From Vulgatibacter incomptus_A (GTDB lineage Bacteria > Myxococcota > Myxococcia > Myxococcales > Vulgatibacteraceae): a stretch of 64,000 nt of DNA. The notes beneath the pieces were generated by a model. That model did no database searches and had not been told where the DNA came from. It saw only the letters and a list, made by a program, of their open reading frames with translations. Numbering within the stretch: the stretch's first letter is position 1; every line of letters starts with the position of its first letter. The position numbers and the translations under genes are program-made. Location of the stretch: NCBI GenBank assembly GCA_040391605.1, contig JBEBXK010000012.1, forward strand, positions 1 to 64,000. The letters run 5' to 3'. Shown here piece by piece: positions 60,834 to 64,000 of this stretch.

Positions 60834-61310
60834 TCACGCCCCGCGAGGCGGCGGCGCGTAGGTCCCCGCGGGCGTGCGACAGGCGATCGCGATCCGGTTC
60901 CAGGCGTTGATGGTCACCGTCGCCATCACCAACGCCGCCAGCTCCTCATCATCGAATTGGGCAGCGGCGGCGGCATAGACATCGTCAGGTACATGCCCCT
61001 GCGAGACCTGCGTGATCGCCTCGGCGAGGGCGAGGGCGGCGCGCTCCCGCTCCGTGAAGAACGGCGCCTCACGCCACGCGTTCAGGGCGTAGATCCGCTG
61101 CTCCGTCTCGCCAGCCGCCCGCGCGTCCTTCGTATGCATATCGATACAGAACGCGCAGCCGTTGATCTGTGAAGCGCGGATCTTGACCAGCTCGTAGATC
61201 TCGTGCTCCAAGCCGAGCCCCGCGACCACCTTCTCGAGCTGAATCATCGCTTCGTACGCCCGGGGAGCGACACCGGGGATGGAGATACGCTCGAGCTTCG
61301 CCGTCGACAT
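60834..61310 (-). CDS. AhpD/carboxymuconolactone-decarboxylase family protein
   Basis: A 158-residue all-helical protein. The block YELVKIRASQINGCAFCIDMHTKDARAAG holds the CxxC plus His motif (GCAFCIDMH) of AhpD-like thiol-disulfide/peroxidase proteins. ERERAALALAEAIT and DEELAALVMATVTINAWNRIAIACR complete the family pattern. Its probable role is peroxide or alkyl hydroperoxide defence or a related decarboxylase. ATG 61310 is chosen for similarity; no strong ribosome-binding site is seen. Confidence 0.9.
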   Translation of the reverse strand: MSTAKLERISIPGVAPRAYEAMIQLEKVVAGLGLEHEIYELVKIRASQINGCAFCIDMHTKDARAAGETEQRIYALNAWREAPFFTERERAALALAEAITQVSQGHVPDDVYAAAAAQFDDEELAALVMATVTINAWNRIAIACRTPAGTYAPPPRGA

Positions 61311-61702
61311 ATGCGGGATGCTACGGCCTTCTCCGTCGACGATCAACGAAAGCCTCGAGGCCGACGTTCCGCCGCCCCGACGCCGCCCGAGATCGGCCGC
61401 CGCTCAGGCGCCGATCGGCCTTGGGCGCTACGTACGCCGCGTGAAGCGCGGAACGCCGTCCATCATGTGCTCATCCACGCGACGCCAGGGGCGCGAGGTG
61501 CGGGCAACGAGAGATCCCTGCTCGGTTGGGCCCGGCGACGCGACGGTCGTGGCCCCGCGGATGTGCCTCCTCCGCGTCGGATGGTCCACCGGCTCAGCCC
61601 GAGGGGGTCGAAGCTCTGGACACCCCGAGGCCACGAGCGCGTATCGTGATCCTGCATCCATGCACGGCCAGGCCGAGCCTGCGTCGACGAAGGGAGCCGC
61701 AG
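61311..61702. other. Intergenic stretch, nothing recognised
   Basis: A 392-base gap between divergent genes. No clear gene, RNA or strong hairpin is seen. Short open frames on both strands are Arg/Pro-rich shadows. Confidence 0.45.
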
Positions 61703-62623
61703 ATGAAGGAGCGTGTTGGTTTCGTAGGGCTGGGGCAGATGGGCGCCCCGATCGCCGCGAATCTCCTGCAGGCCGGATACGGACTCCGCGTCTACAATCG
61801 GACTGCGAGCAAGGCCGAGCCGCTGCTGGCGAAGGGGGCGCAGCTCGCGTCGTCCCCGGCGAACTCGGTGGAGGAAGGCGGCCTCGCCTTCTCGATGGTC
61901 TCCGACGACGCTGCCATGCTGGCGATGACCGAAGGCGCGGACGGGATCCTCTCCCGGCTGGGGCGGGGCGGTGTCCATGTGGCGATGAGCACGTTGTCGC
62001 CCGCTCTCGCCGCCCGGATGGAGGCGACCCACCAGGAGGTGGGAGCGCATTACGTGGCGGCGCCGGTCTTCGGCAGGCCCGACGCCGCGGCGGCCCGGCG
62101 CCTCTGGGTGGTCACGGCCGGTGACGGCGGTGCGCTCGCGCGGGTCCGCCCACTGCTCGAGGCGACGAGCCAGGGTGTCTTCGAGGTGGGCACGAAGCCA
62201 TCCGCGGCGAACGTGGTGAAGGTGAGCGGGAACTTCCTGATCGCCTCGGCGATGGAGGCGATGGCGGAGGCCTTCACGCTGGGCGAGAAGAACGGCGTAC
62301 CCAGAACCAGGATGGCGGAGATCATGGGCGAGACGCTCTTCGCCTGCCCCATCTACCAGGGCTACGGCGGAGCGATCGCCGAACACCGCTATTCGCCCGC
62401 GAGCTTCCCGCTCCCCCTCGGCCTCAAGGACGTCGATCTCGCGCTGGACGCGGCGGCCCGATCGCGGACGCCATTGCCGCTGGGACAGCTGGTGCAGCGT
62501 CGTCTCGTTTCGGCGCTCGCGCACGATCGCGGAGCGCTCGACTGGGCCGCGCTGGCGATCGGCGTCTCCGAAGAGGCGGCCGCGCCGGTCCGCCCTCACA
62601 CGTCGGAGGACCGAGGAGAATAG
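61703..62623 (+). CDS. Beta-hydroxyacid dehydrogenase family oxidoreductase (HIBADH-like)
   Basis: A 306-residue NAD(P)-dependent enzyme. The cofactor motif is VGFVGLGQMGAPIAANLLQAGY, then RVYNRTASKAEPL. The conserved substrate segment is VAMSTLSP, and the catalytic Lys lies in the NVVKVSGNFLIAS helix. It has an Arg/Asn after the second strand typical of NADP preference. It resembles 3-hydroxyisobutyrate and gamma-hydroxybutyrate dehydrogenase-type enzymes; the exact substrate is unknown. AAGGGAG lies 6 nt before ATG 61703. Confidence 0.93.
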   Translation: MKERVGFVGLGQMGAPIAANLLQAGYGLRVYNRTASKAEPLLAKGAQLASSPANSVEEGGLAFSMVSDDAAMLAMTEGADGILSRLGRGGVHVAMSTLSPALAARMEATHQEVGAHYVAAPVFGRPDAAAARRLWVVTAGDGGALARVRPLLEATSQGVFEVGTKPSAANVVKVSGNFLIASAMEAMAEAFTLGEKNGVPRTRMAEIMGETLFACPIYQGYGGAIAEHRYSPASFPLPLGLKDVDLALDAAARSRTPLPLGQLVQRRLVSALAHDRGALDWAALAIGVSEEAAAPVRPHTSEDRGE

Positions 62624-62773
62624 GCGGGCCCGATACGCGCCCGAGAAGTTCTTCCCGTGGAGCAGGAGCATCGCCCGCCCGCTCCAGGGCTCCGCGCCCC
62701 CTCCGAACCGACTGAATGACCCTCCTTCTTTCCCGAAATGGCCCCACACTCGCTCAGCGAGCAGGAGGTACGC

Positions 62774-63301
62774 ATGATCTTCACCGAGCGTCTATCGATC
62801 CGCCCGTTCATCGAAGCCGACGCGCCCTTGATCCTGGAGCTCGTCAACGATCCGGACTGGCTCCGCTTCATCGGAGACCGACAGGTACGCACGCTGGAGG
62901 ACGCGCGTGGCTACCTGCTGCGCGGGCCCATCGCGGCGACGGCGCGTGATGGCCACAGCTTGATGCACGTCTCCTTGCAATCGAATCGTGGGGCCGATGT
63001 GCCCATCGGCATGTGCGGCCTGATCAAGCGAGATTCCCTCGCCCAGGTGGATCTCGGCTTCGCGCTCCTGCCCGCCTATCGGGGCAAGGGCTACGCTCGC
63101 GAGGCCGCCGTCGCGACGCTCGCCCATGGGCGTCGTGCGCTCGGCATCGAGCGGGTGGTGGCGATCACCCAGCCCGGCAACTTCGGGTCGATCCAGGTGC
63201 TCGAGGCAGTCGGGATGCGCTTCGATTCGTGGATCCGCTTGCCCGACGATCCGACCGAGCTCGCGCTCTATGTGCTCGATCGAGCGGAGCAGGGCGCGTA
63301 G
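62774..63301 (+). CDS. GNAT N-acetyltransferase (RimJ/RimL-like)
   Basis: A 175-residue acetyltransferase. The opening MIFTERLSIRPFIEADAPLI, the strand VPIGMCGLIKRD, the acetyl-CoA loop LLPAYRGKGYAREA (R/Q-x-x-G-x-G/A) and the final NFGSIQVLEAVGMRF are typical of the RimJ/RimL-like group, which acetylates protein N-termini or small molecules. GGAGG lies 5 nt before ATG 62774; a longer frame extends 12 codons upstream. The substrate is unknown. Confidence 0.92.
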   Translation: MIFTERLSIRPFIEADAPLILELVNDPDWLRFIGDRQVRTLEDARGYLLRGPIAATARDGHSLMHVSLQSNRGADVPIGMCGLIKRDSLAQVDLGFALLPAYRGKGYAREAAVATLAHGRRALGIERVVAITQPGNFGSIQVLEAVGMRFDSWIRLPDDPTELALYVLDRAEQGA

Positions 63302-63382
63302 CTGCGGTCAGGACACGAAATGCGGTGGCAGGCGGGTTCGTCGCACCGCCTCGGACGCGCGGGGGTTCGGGCGGTGCGTTCG

Positions 63383-64000
63383 TCACCAGTCGCGGGTCCA
63401 GAAGAGGTCGGCGCCGCCGGCGCCGCGGTCGCCGTAGGTGACTTCGAGGGTCCAGCGGCGGAGGAGTTCGTATTCGACGCGGACCTCGTTGGTGTTGCGG
63501 CGATCGGTCTCGAGGACGACGCCGAAGTTGCGGGCGTAGCCTACGTAGATGCGGTCGGTGACGTAGCTGCCGGCCTCGAGGCTGCCGGCGTCGAGGCCCT
63601 CTTCGCCGGCCTGAAAGGAGATGACGTCGACCGGGAGCTTGGCGGCGATGCCGCGCTTGAGCTGGCTGGTGACGACGGCGCCGAGGGCGGTGGCGGCGCC
63701 CGAGACCTCGCTGACGCCGCCGGCGCCTCGCTTGAGCTGGGGTTTTCCGGTGGCGAGGAGGGTCGCGATCTCGGCCTCGCTCATGGCGGGGGTGGAGCGC
63801 AGGTCGGCGGTGAACTTTTGGGCGGTGCCGCCGACGGTGACGGTGACCTTGGCGTGCGGGGACTCGTGGATGGCGACGACGTCGAGGCGGGGATCGGCGA
63901 GGGCCTCCTTGCCGAGGTAGTAGACGCGTCCGCGTTCGAGCTCGAAGCGCCGGCTCATGACGACGACGTACCCCTTGGTGGCGTCGATGGTACCGGCGAG
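63383..64000 (-). CDS. TamB/DUF490-type translocation protein, C-terminal part (runs off right edge)
   Basis: The 205 codons seen encode the C-terminus of a TamB-like protein. It has a beta-solenoid pattern of the form ...GTIDATKGYVVVMSRRFELERGRVYYLG, then SEAEIATLLATGKPQL, then the final block NEVRVEYELLRRWTLEVTYGDRGAGGADLFW, which is the hallmark end. TamB spans the periplasm and moves phospholipids or helps assemble outer-membrane proteins. The 5' end lies outside the window. No codon anomaly is seen. tamA or bamA would be expected upstream. Confidence 0.88.
   Translation of the reverse strand, partial: LAGTIDATKGYVVVMSRRFELERGRVYYLGKEALADPRLDVVAIHESPHAKVTVTVGGTAQKFTADLRSTPAMSEAEIATLLATGKPQLKRGAGGVSEVSGAATALGAVVTSQLKRGIAAKLPVDVISFQAGEEGLDAGSLEAGSYVTDRIYVGYARNFGVVLETDRRNTNEVRVEYELLRRWTLEVTYGDRGAGGADLFWTRDW

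Overview
The window looks like chromosomal DNA of a high-GC (high 60s percent by eye) myxobacterium-type bacterium (Myxococcota). The signs are Hydin/choice-of-anchor-D lipoproteins, a FHA-GAF-cyclase next to a Pkn-type Ser/Thr kinase and a PEGA protein, an ECF sigma / ActD-like / caspase set, a Lys-Ala-rich histone H1-like protein and many Cys-rich lipoproteins. Vulgatibacter or a relative is a guess that I cannot verify. Most start choices below rest on visible ribosome-binding sites.

Layout. 1-15.7 kb is mostly housekeeping: an H1-like repeat protein cut by the left edge, hflX, gpsA, a peroxiredoxin-like protein, bioB-bioD, an SDR enzyme, DoxX, radA, glpK, an alpha/beta hydrolase and small conserved proteins. 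16.0-18.8 kb is a large Hydin-domain lipoprotein. 18.8-30.9 kb is a vitamin B12 locus: a cobalamin riboswitch, then btuB, a beta-propeller lipoprotein, btuF and btuC, then a three-gene signalling block (FHA-GAF-adenylate cyclase, Ser/Thr kinase, PEGA protein), then btuD. Nearly all its junctions are 4-base ATGA/GTGA overlaps, and a near-consensus promoter sits on the btuC stop codon. 31-33.5 kb is a small accessory patch: a type IV (AbiE) toxin-antitoxin pair whose toxin is frameshifted, with a perfect inverted repeat at its promoter, then dtd and an ATPase remnant. 33.6-42.1 kb holds an M20 deacylase and an AstA-like acyltransferase, then a tightly coupled ECF sigma factor / ActD-like membrane protein / caspase-repeat protein set, then argC-argB on the other strand.

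42.5-56.1 kb has envelope and signalling genes: an outer-membrane barrel candidate, a His-rich Ni/Co transporter, several lipoproteins, a P1 peptidase, and a response regulator with a sigma-54-type AAA+ domain that lacks the GAFTGA loop, followed by a histidine kinase. An MBL hydrolase, a CoA-disulfide-reductase remnant and a DUF2239 gene follow. 56.3-60.65 kb is the class I ribonucleotide reductase operon nrdA-nrdB-thioesterase, preceded by a second cobalamin riboswitch and a promoter overlapped by an NrdR box. The right end has an AhpD-like protein, a beta-hydroxyacid dehydrogenase, a GNAT acetyltransferase and the C-terminus of a TamB-like protein.

Two nearly identical copies (about 175 bp, opposite orientation) and one decayed partial copy of a terminal-inverted-repeat element lie between genes at 7.95, 44.5 and 50.6 kb. 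The leading candidates for undescribed biology are the signalling triad built into the B12 uptake operon, its BtuG-like propeller, and the sigma/ActD-like/caspase-repeat module. No tRNA, rRNA, CRISPR array, integrase or transposase gene was seen.
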